NCBI GenBank assembly: GCA_900074885.1
Contig: FJUW01000026.1
Coordinates: 310,001-374,000 of the forward strand
Direction of reading: 5' to 3'
Length of the DNA stretch: 64,000 nt
Origin: Rhynchosporium graminicola
Taxonomy: Eukaryota; Ascomycota; Leotiomycetes; Helotiales; Ploettnerulaceae
Positions 11,805-22,548 of the stretch are shown here, in pieces (positions within the stretch are counted from its first letter, which is position 1; each line of letters starts with the position of its first letter). The notes under the pieces were generated by a model, which was given only the letters and a program-made list of their open reading frames with translations, was not told the DNA's origin and searched no databases. The translations under genes and the position numbers were made by a program.

Positions 11805-13214
11805 AAATATCCAGAGCTTCAAAATTGAGTCCCATTTCTACAATTTCGAAGCAGAAGAACCACGATAAGTGACCGAAAACACATCCACAATACCTGGGTC
11901 ACGAAATGTCGCATCTCGACGGACGGAGTTGCCACCGAGGATGGCGGAGATGTCACTCTTCATAACAGCCGAAGTTGGGGGGCGATCCAAAGTCAAACTC
12001 GTGATGGCACTGATTATTCAGTTTAGCAGCGACTCAAACCTTATCGCTCCTTTGTACCTTAGGGTCTTGTCCACTCAGAGCATCTAAAATTCACATCAGC
12101 CCGCAAGACCGAAACTTATGATGTCGAGTTCATCATCTCAGCACGATTCACTACATCATCAGTGACATCAGCCTTACTCTATGTGCTGTTCGCGACTGCA
12201 TATTTATAGATCCCAAGCCCTTGATTTGACGGTCACCAAGTACTGCCCGCCTGGGAGGGACCTGGTTGAGGCTTTTGCTCCTGATGAGGAGGTAATCTTG
12301 CAGGCTGATGTGCTGCTGTCTGATATTGACGAGTCGAAAACTCTATTGAATCCTGTGGGACAACACTCAAGACCTGAACTGTTGAGCTTGTTGGTTATTG
12401 CTAGGAAGGGGAAGCACGTGGTTGAGAAATGACACAGAAGAAAGACTTGAAGACTGCTGGAACAAGATCTTTGAGGGATCTGCGATATTTGAACAAAGCA
12501 CAATTACTTTGCTTCAAAATTCTCTGTCCCGGAATGCCTTGCTCGCCAGACAAATGGCCAAATTTGCCTTCAGCTATACCTTGTGAGGTACTTCGACCAC
12601 TGCTGGAACCCCGAAATTATCTCGCAGTTCCGTGCCAGTAATGAGCTAGAAAATTGACCAGGAGCGAACTCCAGAACATGGGATTTGCTGGCTTGCAATC
12701 AGTAAGCCTCCGATATTCCAAGTCCCGTACTCAGATATGTCGGAGAAATTTATGAGAGGTTTCCTGGTTTGGGGATTAGGACTGTCAAAAGGTTGATTGA
12801 GGAGGCTTGGGGGAAGATGTAAGAGTCTAGATGATCTGCTTCGTAACATTCGATTGTTGAGTGACTCTTTTATAATTTTAATAACAATAATGGGATAGCG
12901 TTCACAGATATTTAGAACATTCGAACATGAAATATCATGATCATTCGCAATTCGAAGAGTTGTTCGTCGGACCAGGAAAACTATAATACAGAGTGGCCAC
13001 TAGGCATATATCGCAAGCGACTATGTAGACAGGGCAGAGGAACAGATATTCTTAATGTTTCATTTCTATTTCTATATCAGTATCACTATTTGTATGTACT
13101 AATACAACGCTAATCTGACATCAAGATTCTTTAGGTTTACTGATGTACCTTTCGAGCACCTAGGCGATGACTCAAAAGTAATGACCATCACGCACTCTCC
13201 CTCTCCCCTCAGTA
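11805..13214. other. Gene-poor stretch with coding-like fragments
   Basis: Frame fragments at 12090-12430 (+), including ALDLTVTKYCPPGRDLVEAF, and 12429-12641 (+) read like protein but are cut by stops and frame changes. They may be a remnant of a gene or exons I could not join. No family was recognised. 12850-13180 is AT-rich and empty. Confidence 0.3.
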
Positions 13215-15242
13215 TCATACCTCCCTGGATCCTGGTAAAGGAAGTTGAATATAAAGATCCTTGCTTCCCATATCCTCAAGACCCGTATCGAGAGTCCCCC
13301 TCTTCATACCCATGACCAGGTCCCTCGCGGCCCTCACACAATCATTAAGTCCCACACCCGTATAACTATTCCCAGCCACAGCTAACTTACCCTTAAATTC
13401 ACGCTGGAGATCCAGATGCGCAACTTGCATACGTGATTCATGTCCCACGGTGTATTGCGGGATGCAGTTGCGCTGCAGAGAGACGCGGGTGGCGGCTGGT
13501 TCGTCGGTGATCTTAAGATGGCGAGCGAGTACGGAACGAGCCATGGCGATGCCCTCTTCTTCGTCGGGGTAACCGTCGAAAGCATCCCACCAGTGGCCGC
13601 CGAGCATGACCGTTAGTTTGGTTCCGGAAGCTGTGTCTTGACCACGGACGGCATCGGAGTCGAAAACGACGCCAAGTGCACATTCGGGATTTTGCTCAAA
13701 GGGGATAGAGCGGGGGATGAGGTAGCCGAAACCGCGCTCAGGGTTGACGTAAGGGTCTTTGAAGTAGAGATTAACAACCATTACTGTTACGGAGTGAGAT
13801 TGGGCGAGGGAGGGAAGAGAGTTGGACGTTAAGTCTGAGAGGATGCGGCTGGAGATTGTAGAGATGGCCTTGGTGTATGTAGCTGGTTTTCCATCCTTGA
13901 TTGTTATCTGAGAGTACATCAGTTTGGATTGGCTAGGCAAAGACCTAGGCCTGTAATATAATACCTTGATACCATCCTTTTCGCCATCATAATCCACGGC
14001 CGTAACTCCAGTCTCCATCTTGAATTCGACATTGGGGTTCGCTTTCAAAGCTTTCTCCAGATTAGTAGCGAGTGCCCCAATACCTTCCTTGAACGAATAA
14101 ACACTGGCTTCGCTCATAGCCTCCCTTACAGTCTCATTAATTACAGGGTTCAGATCCATCTTGAGCTGCTCGTCTCTTTGTGACATTAGATCGATGTTCT
14201 CAGACATCTTCGTCATCATAGCATCAACCAGAGTACCCTTCCAAGCCTCATAATGCCATAATTGAGGCATCAGACTCTTAGCACTCAGCTGGTAGATATC
14301 GCCGGCGTATATGCCATGTAGCACAGCTGAAACGATGTTGTCCCCAACATTCTCGGTTCCCATTCGACGAGCCAAGAAGGATCCCACGGACTCGTCATCC
14401 ATACTGTCTGGTCGAGTAGGTTGGACTTTCTCTGTAATGGTACCCCATATCAGTCCCTTGAACACAGGTTCGGTCAAGACCCTCCACATCATATCGAAAG
14501 TATCCTGTCCCGGTCCAGGCATCTTAACCAGGCGGTCAGGGTAGTATATAAAACGATTTTGATGAGCCTCGGAGGCTTTGCTGGTCATGAGCAGTTGATC
14601 CTCCATACCAAGTTCCTGGACCTAATCGCAGCATCAGATCATGACCAATCCCTAACTGGGAGCCAAACATACTAATTCCAGCGTAACAAGCGCAGCAGGC
14701 GTACTAGGCCTTAATGTCCTAGGTCCCGACTCGAAAAGAACGCTTTCCCCATCCACATCCATATAATCACTCCTCAACCACCCACCTAACCTAGCACTCT
14801 CTTCGTATATTGTGATCTTTGCATTCGGATTCTCCCTAACAAGATAATGCGCGCTCGCAAGGCCTGTTATACCACCCCCCAGCACCGCAATGCGCGCTGC
14901 TTCTGCTTTCCGCCCTCGGCCACCATTCTGTGCAGCTGCAGTCTTCGCAGCCCATAACTGCTTGTCCTCGGTAGAAGTAAGTTTCTTTTTCGAGGGTTTG
15001 GTCTGGGTAGACAATTGCCGTACATCTGTAGCTTCGGTGAGTTTCGAGGAGGATCGTATTAATGTGCCAGCTCGAGCAGCTTGCCGATGTAGTGGGCGTG
15101 TGCTGGGGCGTGTGGTGTGGAGAGCTCTTGCGTAATCAATGCAGAGCGAGTGCCGACGTAATCTCGAGGCCTGGCAGTTTGGTGTTAGATAACAACGTCG
15201 AAGTAAGGTCACCACGACATGTTCTGGTAGTTGGGGAGCCAT
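13215..15242 (-). CDS. HEM14: Protoporphyrinogen oxidase (haem biosynthesis, mitochondrial)
   Basis: FAD enzyme of the mitochondrial inner membrane that oxidises protoporphyrinogen IX to protoporphyrin IX, the penultimate step of haem synthesis. Exons 15242-14673, 14621-13965 and 13907-13215 give 639 residues. Residues 1-60 are Arg-rich and almost free of acidic residues, which fits a mitochondrial presequence. The dinucleotide-binding motif AVLGGGITGLASAHYL begins near residue 119, and the C-terminal FAD motif is KLAVAGNSYTGVGLNDCVRAAR. The chosen start (MAPQLPEHVV) is the Met directly before the presequence; a longer in-frame start exists at 15371. The second intron (13908-13964, 57 bases) has no stop codon and is divisible by three, so an ORF finder reads through it. 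Confidence 0.93.
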
Positions 15243-15660
15243 TGCTGTTTGGAATGGCCCTGTAGATAGAAGTAAACACCGCTTGCCATTATTTGAGGTT
15301 GACATCCTTAGTGTATTTTCGCTAAACTGTATCCTTGTCGTTCCTCCCATGCCGCTGATCACAAAAGTCAACAGACACGAGCATCATATTCTACTACATA
15401 GAGTTATGATCATCCGTCACATCATGTCACAGTCATTTGAACACAGTATGTTTAGGGGCTTGCCCAAGAGACTTTCCTCTTGGGTGCCAAAGACACAATC
15501 CATTTTACATATTCTGCTCTCGAGCTGATCCCATATTGAGAGGTATCCCATCCGCAGATGACCCATAAACGCCAGCCTAACCCCATTAACGCGCAACGAC
15601 AATGGTGTACAATTCTGAGCATCCTCAACACCTCAAGGTCCCTCGAACAGTTGCAATATT
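15243..15660. other. Short intergenic region
   Basis: Spacer between NAB2-like (stop at 15661, -) and HEM14 (start at 15242, -). It contains the NAB2-like 3' UTR and the HEM14 promoter. No other feature is visible. Confidence 0.6.
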
Positions 15661-17268
15661 CTATGAGATCACCTCTTCATCCTTGACGGTAGCAGCTTGG
15701 GGCACTTCGCTCACTGTCTGCCCTGGAATGATTAACTCTTCTGGTCCACCTTCCTCCACAAACTTTCTCTCACTGACATGCTCCTTCTTTTTGTCTGCCG
15801 TCCAGACCTTGTCCTCAAACTTTCCTCTCTTCTGGCCTTCGACATGCTTGAAAGGGCACGATGGGCGCTCACATGGGTTGAATTTGCACTCGATCTTGGT
15901 GTGACCGAATTTGCAATTGGGAACCTTACAGTCGGCACCGTTTCTACATGCTGTAGGATGGACGAATGGGCAGTCGACCTTTGTGCAGTCGGCTCCCCAT
16001 CTACACTGCTGAACTGTTTGATAAGAGATCTTCTGAGCAGGCGATGGATGCTTGCCAACACATTTCTTGTTCTTGCACGCGGCACCAAAGGAACAGACAT
16101 CGCCAAAGTCGATCGCCGCACCAGGAGGAGCTGCTGGAGATTGATGAGCGAACTTGCAATCGGGCATCGTGCACTTCAAGTTGAATCTGCACTTGGTGTT
16201 TTCGGGATCCATTTCCTTCTTCTCCTGCGATGACATTTCGACATCCATCGAGGATGGTGGGGCTTCGCTTCCAGTCTGGGCTTGGGCTTGTGCACCGAAC
16301 CTCTCATTCTGTGGGAACTGACGGCCGTTGTTATGTGGTCGTTGATGAGGTTGGACTCGATCGAACAACGATCTTCCAGGTTGTTGCTGACTGAAGTTAT
16401 TGTGATTCATCCCAAAGTGCCCACCCCGACCCATGCCCGTTTGCGCCTGCTGTGGATTCATCATCGAGGCCATAAGTAGTGACTGTTGCTCCAACATCTG
16501 ATAGAGCTGCATTTGCTGCGCCTGTGACATATTCATGATGCTTTGCGCCGCTGCTCCTTGACCCATAGGCATACCTCCCATAGGATTACCATTCATCCGC
16601 GAGTTCAGATTTCGGACCCCGCCTCGACCTGGTGCTTGTTGTCGGGGTCCAGTAGGTGGACCTCGAGAGTGAGAATTGATGCGCTCATTGCCGTTTTGAG
16701 GACGAACGCGGTGGAGGACGGATTCACTGGTTCTGTCCATTGCCTTTGCTAGATGGCCAAGCATTCTCTTATCTCTTGGACGAGAGGTGCCTGTACCATC
16801 GCGCATCGACTTTGGACCCGTAGGTCTACAAAAATGTGTTAGTATAAGGGGCCTTGGAGGGAGGCTTAAGTCTGGTGTCGAAAGATCAACTGATGAAATA
16901 GCATACACTTTTCCGTCTCCTGCTTCTGAGACATCTCCCATTTCTGCGTCCTGAACGTTTGCCTGTGCGTCGGTATCTGCTATAATCTGCCCGTTCGTAC
17001 CATTGTTCGAAGACTCGATCTGTTGAAAGAGCCACTGCGAAAAATCCCTAGCTCCAGGGTCATCGGGTCCTAGGCCAAGTAAATCGCTGGAGAGTTCCTT
17101 TGCAATCTGGTCCTGGGTCTTGTTGTTGGCAAGCATGAGAAGGATGTACTCCGCGAGTTGACTTTCGTCGCCGCCGCCTGAGCTCCATCCGACCTCTACC
17201 AACTTTGGTTGAATGGCAGAGTTGAGGGCTTGCGCCAAAGGCGTATCCATCGCAAAGTCGATAGACAT
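15661..17268 (-). CDS. NAB2: Nuclear poly(A) RNA-binding CCCH zinc-finger protein, NAB2-like
   Basis: Nab2 proteins bind poly(A) tails in the nucleus, limit tail length and help mRNA export. Exons 17268-16907 and 16825-15661 give 508 residues. Residues 1-95 form a helical N-terminal domain (TPLAQALNSAIQPKLVEVGW) as in Nab2/ZC3H14. A Gly/Gln/Met-rich linker follows (MNMSQAQQMQLYQMLEQQ). The C-terminus has five tandem CCCH fingers, for example CRFNLKCTMPDCKFAH, CRWGADCTKVDCPFVH and CRNGADCKVPNCKFGH; yeast Nab2 has seven. The intron 16826-16906 (81 bases, branch-like ACTAAC, acceptor TTTGTAG) lacks stops and keeps frame, so it hides inside one long ORF. The acidic tail is a normal family feature. 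Confidence 0.88.
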   Translation of the reverse strand: MSIDFAMDTPLAQALNSAIQPKLVEVGWSSGGGDESQLAEYILLMLANNKTQDQIAKELSSDLLGLGPDDPGARDFSQWLFQQIESSNNGTNGQIIADTDAQANVQDAEMGDVSEAGDGKVYAISSVDLSTPDLSLPPRPLILTHFCRPTGPKSMRDGTGTSRPRDKRMLGHLAKAMDRTSESVLHRVRPQNGNERINSHSRGPPTGPRQQAPGRGGVRNLNSRMNGNPMGGMPMGQGAAAQSIMNMSQAQQMQLYQMLEQQSLLMASMMNPQQAQTGMGRGGHFGMNHNNFSQQQPGRSLFDRVQPHQRPHNNGRQFPQNERFGAQAQAQTGSEAPPSSMDVEMSSQEKKEMDPENTKCRFNLKCTMPDCKFAHQSPAAPPGAAIDFGDVCSFGAACKNKKCVGKHPSPAQKISYQTVQQCRWGADCTKVDCPFVHPTACRNGADCKVPNCKFGHTKIECKFNPCERPSCPFKHVEGQKRGKFEDKVWTADKKKEHVSERKFVEEGGPEELIIPGQTVSEVPQAATVKDEEVIS

Positions 17269-19054
17269 GGTGTTAAGTATAGAGGAGCCGCTATTGTCGC
17301 AGAGTAGTGGTGAGAAGATTATCCGATCAAGGCTGGCGGGTTTGATGCTTGAGGTTGATTTTTCGGAGTCAATGGAAGGTCGCGGACGAGAGGAACGTTC
17401 TGAAAGGGTCGTGGTAGTCGATGACTCTTTGTGCGATTCGAAATTGGCGACGCGTTGGGATTGTCAAAGAACGGTGTTGCGACGATGGTCCAGTCCGGTA
17501 TGAATGAGCAAGGTGAGGCGGGCCGAGAAACGAAACGCGCATCACAAAGGTGAGGCGGCATTGTTAATCGAGTCACGTGTCTCTTGAATATTTATTTTTA
17601 TTAGGACATCCACTAGTCCTTCTCCGGGAAGGTCGAGGATGCACCAGCTCCCGAGGCGCTGGCTTTTATTTATATTAACAAGCTGCCTACCTAACTAGCA
17701 ACCCGACTTTTAAGCTACAGAATTTCACTGGGAAGCAATGGAAGATGACAAAGCATACAAGCGTTCGTTTACTCAACGTCTGTTGTGAAATGATGGTTTC
17801 GTGCGTTCCGCACTATATATAGTATCACAGTGGCATTGCCAGGCGGAATCTTGAACTCTAATCTTTCGTTCCCTAACAACCTGCGACTCTCACGACGGAT
17901 AGAAAAGTAGGTATACGTAATATCAGAGGCAGTGGTGGCAAGACCCTCAGCCTTCCTCGACACGCAGTTCAATACAGCACATACATTTTCCCACCTGTCG
18001 AGTCACTTTCAGAGTCTATTATTGGACTGATACTTCGTGGATTATTTCCATTACCCGGTCCGTCAAGCAGAAGTTCTGCTTTGATGATTCCTTCTCCCCG
18101 TATCTGTGTCTATCCGTCACCGCATCAAATGGGAATTATCTACGGAAAGATGCATACACAAGTATACTGCGCCCGTCAAATATCGTCTACTACCTTGGCA
18201 CTATCATTTGTTTGACAGTTTCACCAAGTAACGAGAAAGATCCATCACATAAGGTTCAGGTCGTACTGACAACGCCCCGCTTTGAGATATACCTGCATCC
18301 ATTGTTGTGTTTCTGGGGATACGCATCTGCACATACATGCACCTGAATCTCATAATCGTCGGTAACACGATACCATCTTCATGATCACCAGTAATATCCT
18401 TCTTGAGCTCTCAATTACTCGACTTAGCAAAAACCCTCTCGACATAGTTACTTGTCGAGTCTCCCGATTCCTTAATCTAGCTCTAATCTACCTACAATTG
18501 CTCGTTTCCTGGCCTTAGTTCTGGCTACTTCCTGCTGAACTTCATTATCACAGCATCTGAAGTGCCCCGCGTCGGTAACGTTGTAGACGCCGGCCAAATT
18601 ACCGAGCAACGGTACCTGCACGGTGTATACTCCAGCAAAGACCGTTTGTTGACTATTGCTTGATGGGGACAAGTGCTACGCAACGCGATGAGCACAACCT
18701 CTGATCACGGATCCGGAGCCCAAATTTGAGCTCAGAGCACACAGCCTCCACCTGCCATTCCGAAGCAAATTTTGTGGTATTCATTCTTGCATCGACCTGT
18801 TGTAATAGTACCAGACTCCCGCTCATACTGTGACTCATCTCACCATGTTCCTGAACTCTACCGACCATTCAATGCTTCGGACCTAAATAAGCGAGTGGGG
18901 CTACTCCCGTCATTGCCTGGCACCTAAGCATTTATTCGTGTGTCTGAACTCAAATCATCCTAACTATATATGCTTTGCCTTCCCTCTCTCGCGGGCTGTT
19001 TCCTCCATCACTTACAATATTCGCTCTTCGTACAGCGGTTTCATAATTGTAATC
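17269..19054. other. Intergenic region
   Basis: Divergent region between NAB2-like (-) and the hexosaminidase (+). Small minus-strand frames at 17769-17972, 18472-18672 and 18653-18868 have no recognisable domain and are left out. It likely holds two promoters. Confidence 0.5.
18965..18971 (+). promoter_or_regulatory. TATA-like element for hexosaminidase
   Basis: TATATAT lies 84 bases upstream of the ATG at 19055. Its position favours that start over the in-frame Met at 18938, which would put the TATA element inside the coding region. Confidence 0.35.
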
Positions 19055-21061
19055 ATGTTCCGATCTAAATATCTCCTCCTTCTCCTTACGGCTCAGGCAC
19101 TTGCGATATGGCCAGCTCCCCAGTCTATAACAAATGGTACTTCAGTTCTATGGATTGCGGATAGCGTGAAGGTTTCTTACGAGCGGGGAGGTGTAAGTAG
19201 CATTCCATCTTTTGAACTTGGGAATTATGATACTAAACATGTGATGGAAATTCAGTCTTCTCTCACCTCTCGTCGGCTGTTTTCTCGCGGCGATGCTACG
19301 GACTCAGACTTCTCTAGTCGCTCGATCGTCAAAGCTGCCATTACTCGGACTCTCGATACCCTGTTCAAGCAGAGCTTTGTCCCTTGGAAGTTGGTTCCTC
19401 GGAATGAGCTGAGCAAATTCGAACCAGATAAGAATGCGAAGAAGCAGTACATCACAAACCTCATCATCAGCCAAACTGGTACCGACAATTCGAGTACTTT
19501 CAAGCCGTTGGCAGGCCAAGTTGATGAGTCTTATACTCTCGATATCGGCACCGATGGCGTCGCGAAGCTTACAGCAGTCTCTTCCACGGGTGTCCTCCAT
19601 GGACTTGAGTCATTTGTTCAGCTGTTCTACAAACACTCCTCCAATTGTGGTATCTATACCAACATGGCGCCTATCTCAATCCAGGACGCACCCAAATTCC
19701 CTCACCGAGGACTCAACATGGATGTCGCTAGAAATTGGTTCCCTGTCGCCGATATTCAGAGAACTATCGATGCTTTATCTATGAATAAGTTCAACCGACT
19801 TCATATTCACATGACCGACTCTCAATCTTGGCCTCTCGACATTCCATCTGTAAGTTCCACTCAGCTTCGATTATTTGGCTTCATAAGATGTACTGGAGCG
19901 TCGTGTCTTTTGTCGTCCCATGTTATGCGGTGTGAATGCTCCAAGTCTAGAAACGAACGCATTTCTGGAGAGCACGAGGTCTTCTCCTAGTGCATCTCGC
20001 CGTCTCGAGTCTCCTTTTGTGCTATTGCTGACTTAAATTTGTAGATGCCTGAACTATCAAAGAAAGGAGCATACCAAACCGGCTTGTCATATACCCCCAA
20101 CGACTTCAAGAACATTCAAACTTACGCCATCGAGCGTGGCGTCGAAGTAATCGTTGAGTTCGACATGCCCGGTCACACCACTTCCATCGCCTACAGCTAT
20201 CCAGACGTCATCGCAGGCGCAAACGCTAAGCCTTGGGCTACGTACTGTAATGAGCCACCCTGTGGAACACTCAAATTAAACTCGCCTGCCGTTCCCCAAT
20301 TTCTCGAAAAGCTGTTCGACGACGTTCTGCCAAGAGTGGCTCCATATTCGGCTTACTTCCATACCGGTGGAGATGAGGTCAACAAGCAGGTGTATCTTCT
20401 GGATGATACTGTCAAGTCTAATGACACAGCTGTCATCGGCCCACTCATCCAGAAATTGGTCGATCGTAACCACGATCAGATCCGAAAAGCGGGACTGACA
20501 CCTATCGTATGGGAAGAAATGGCTCTCGAATGGAACCTCAAACTCGGTAGCGACGTCGTAGTGCAATCCTGGCTCAGCGAAGCATCAGTCGCAGCCATCA
20601 CCGCCAAAGGCCACAAAGTCCTAGTTGGGAATTACAACTCCTGGTATCTCGACTGCGGCAAAGGACAATGGCTCAACTTCGCCCCCGCCTCCTTCGCCCA
20701 AAACTACCCTTTCCTCGATTATTGCTCGCCTGTCAAGAATTGGCGTCTCGTCTACTCGTATGATCCTCTCTCCGGAGTGCCCGCCAACGAAACACATCTT
20801 GTCCTAGGCGGTGAAGTGCATATCTGGGCCGAACAGACTGATCCCGTGAATATCGATGATATGGTATGGCCAAGAGCTAGTGCAGCGGGGGAGGTCCTTT
20901 GGTCGGGACGACAGGATGCCAGTGGTACGAACAGAAGTCAGATTGATGCTGGCCCAAGGTTGGCGGAAATGAGGGAGAGGATGGTAAGTAGAGGGATCAG
21001 GGCAGGTCCAGTGCAGATGGTGTTTTGTACGCAGAGCGGCGGGGAGGAGTGCTCTCTTTGA
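19055..21061 (+). CDS. Secreted beta-N-acetylhexosaminidase (GH20)
   Basis: Releases terminal N-acetylglucosamine from chitin oligomers, acting with chitinases outside the cell or in the wall. Exons 19055-19849 and 20045-21061 give 603 residues. Start at 19055 because a clean signal peptide follows (MFRSKYLLLLLTAQALA). The zincin-like GH20b domain comes first, then the TIM barrel with RGLNMDVARNWFP, HIHMTDSQSWPLDIPS and the catalytic pair in YFHTGGDEVNK (Asp375-Glu376). EVHIWAEQTDPVNID near the end completes the active site and supplies the family Trp. The intron is 195 bases, longer than its neighbours. Length matches fungal NagA/Nag1 enzymes. Confidence 0.93.
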
Positions 21062-21710
21062 GGACCTATGAACAACGAAAAGGGGATGGGGATTGGCGTT
21101 TGAAGGGGAAGTCGAAGGTTTTTATGGATGGTTAGATTTAGTTCGCTTTTTGGGCTATTCACTTGGATGAGGATCTCAGGCTTGGGATATGTTCCAGCAG
21201 ACCAAGCAGACCATGGCAGCGTTTTATGTAGGGCTGGCTGGATTGATATGTCGGAAAGGATGTTATAACATGGTTGCAGTCGTAGTAAAATAAAATATAC
21301 TATCAACAAAGAGCCATGTGGCTCTACCCAAGCTCTTCTCCATTGCGATGATAGCCTGCTGCTCACTGCGAACAAGAAATGGCTTCCGAAACAGTGAATT
21401 AGTACGGTCCAGTGCCGAATGCTTCCTTTTTGATTTGTTTTGTTACCTTATTGACGCGAAGGTCAAGCGATTGATTCGAGGCGAGATGGGATATGGGATC
21501 TGACAGGACTGTTTTACTGGCTGGTTTGAAACAAGCTTCTTTACCAGCCAGCAACCATGCGGTCTTTCTGTGGCCGTTGGGAGCTTGTGCATCCGGTCCG
21601 GACTGGTAGCTAGTTTGAGGAGGGAGCGCGCACATCACAACCCAGCGTCAATATTCCTAGGATCCAGCCAGCTTTACAATATTTATTTAACCTCTCCACG
21701 GAGAGTCGGT

Positions 21711-21912
21711 CGGCTGGCTGGATTTCCACATGACAGACAGGGATGGATGGATTCTCCTCACTTCATTCACTCACTCTCTCCAGTCCTCTCCCGTGTTGCT
21801 CCACATACATTCCCGGCGCTCGCACTAACCATATGCAGCCTCGCGCCCCTCATTTTCTGGACCTCGCTTCGTGTCGAATCGCCAGCCAGCCAGCCATCCA
21901 TCCAATCAATCC
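21711..21912. repeat. Imperfect inverted microsatellites (GGCT/GGAT and GCCA/TCCA)
   Basis: GGCTGGCTGG and GGATGGATGG at 21712-21750 are complementary in kind to GCCAGCCAGCCAGCC and ATCCATCCAATC at 21881-21912. The arms, about 130 bases apart, could fold back in the transcript. Confidence 0.5.
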
Positions 21913-22332
21913 ACATGGCAGGCAAACATGTGAAATCCCGGACTCCGGACCTCAGACCTCCAGCTAGACACACACATGGGCAAATGTTTGTTTCCCTCTT
22001 GTCTCTGCCATGTGTCTCTGCTATGACTGGCTGGGCCGAGTCAGGTTAGTCGACCTGGTCTAAATCGCTGACATATTATTTCGTCTAATTCCGCATGGGG
22101 GGCTTCGTGTGGAGCCACTAGGAAAGTCGACACCCCTATCCCATCTCGGTGCTTGGGATGGGACATGGACCGATTATCCACCGATCAAGATCGAGCTATA
22201 AGTAAGTACAAGCACTACTTACTGTACTGTTGATTTCTTGACGGATGTAAGAGGTGTTGACCACTCTGGAAAGGACCCTCCCTTTTTGTCAGAGCTTCAT
22301 ATTCGATTTTGACCTCACATTGAGTTGTAAAG

Positions 22333-22350
22333 ATACATACATACATACAT
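22333..22350. repeat. ATAC microsatellite
   Basis: About four copies of ATAC, 200 bases upstream of the P450 start. Confidence 0.8.
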
Positions 22351-22548
22351 ACTCATACGTGAAGGGATTCGTCGAGACTGAGTAGTAGGAAATTGAGATC
22401 TCGATCCGAAGTTGTCGAGACGAACCAACAAAGCTTTGTCTTTGTTGTTGTAGTCGAACGATATCCCACCCACCACATTCCTGTCCTGGGGGGAAAAAAT
22501 CTACGAAAACTTCACCTCAAAGCTAAATATATTAAAGGAACCGCAGCT

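Larger units (their letters stand above)
21062..22548. other. Intergenic region with simple repeats
   Basis: Between hexosaminidase and P450, both (+). Overlapping open frames at 21570-22049 on both strands are rich in Ser, Pro and His and come from C/T-rich repeats, so they are not called. It contains the two repeats listed separately. Confidence 0.5.

Noticed and set aside
21570..22049. 159-aa open frame (+) over C/T-rich repeats
   Set aside because: Open on both strands because of simple repeats; Ser/Pro/His-rich without any domain.
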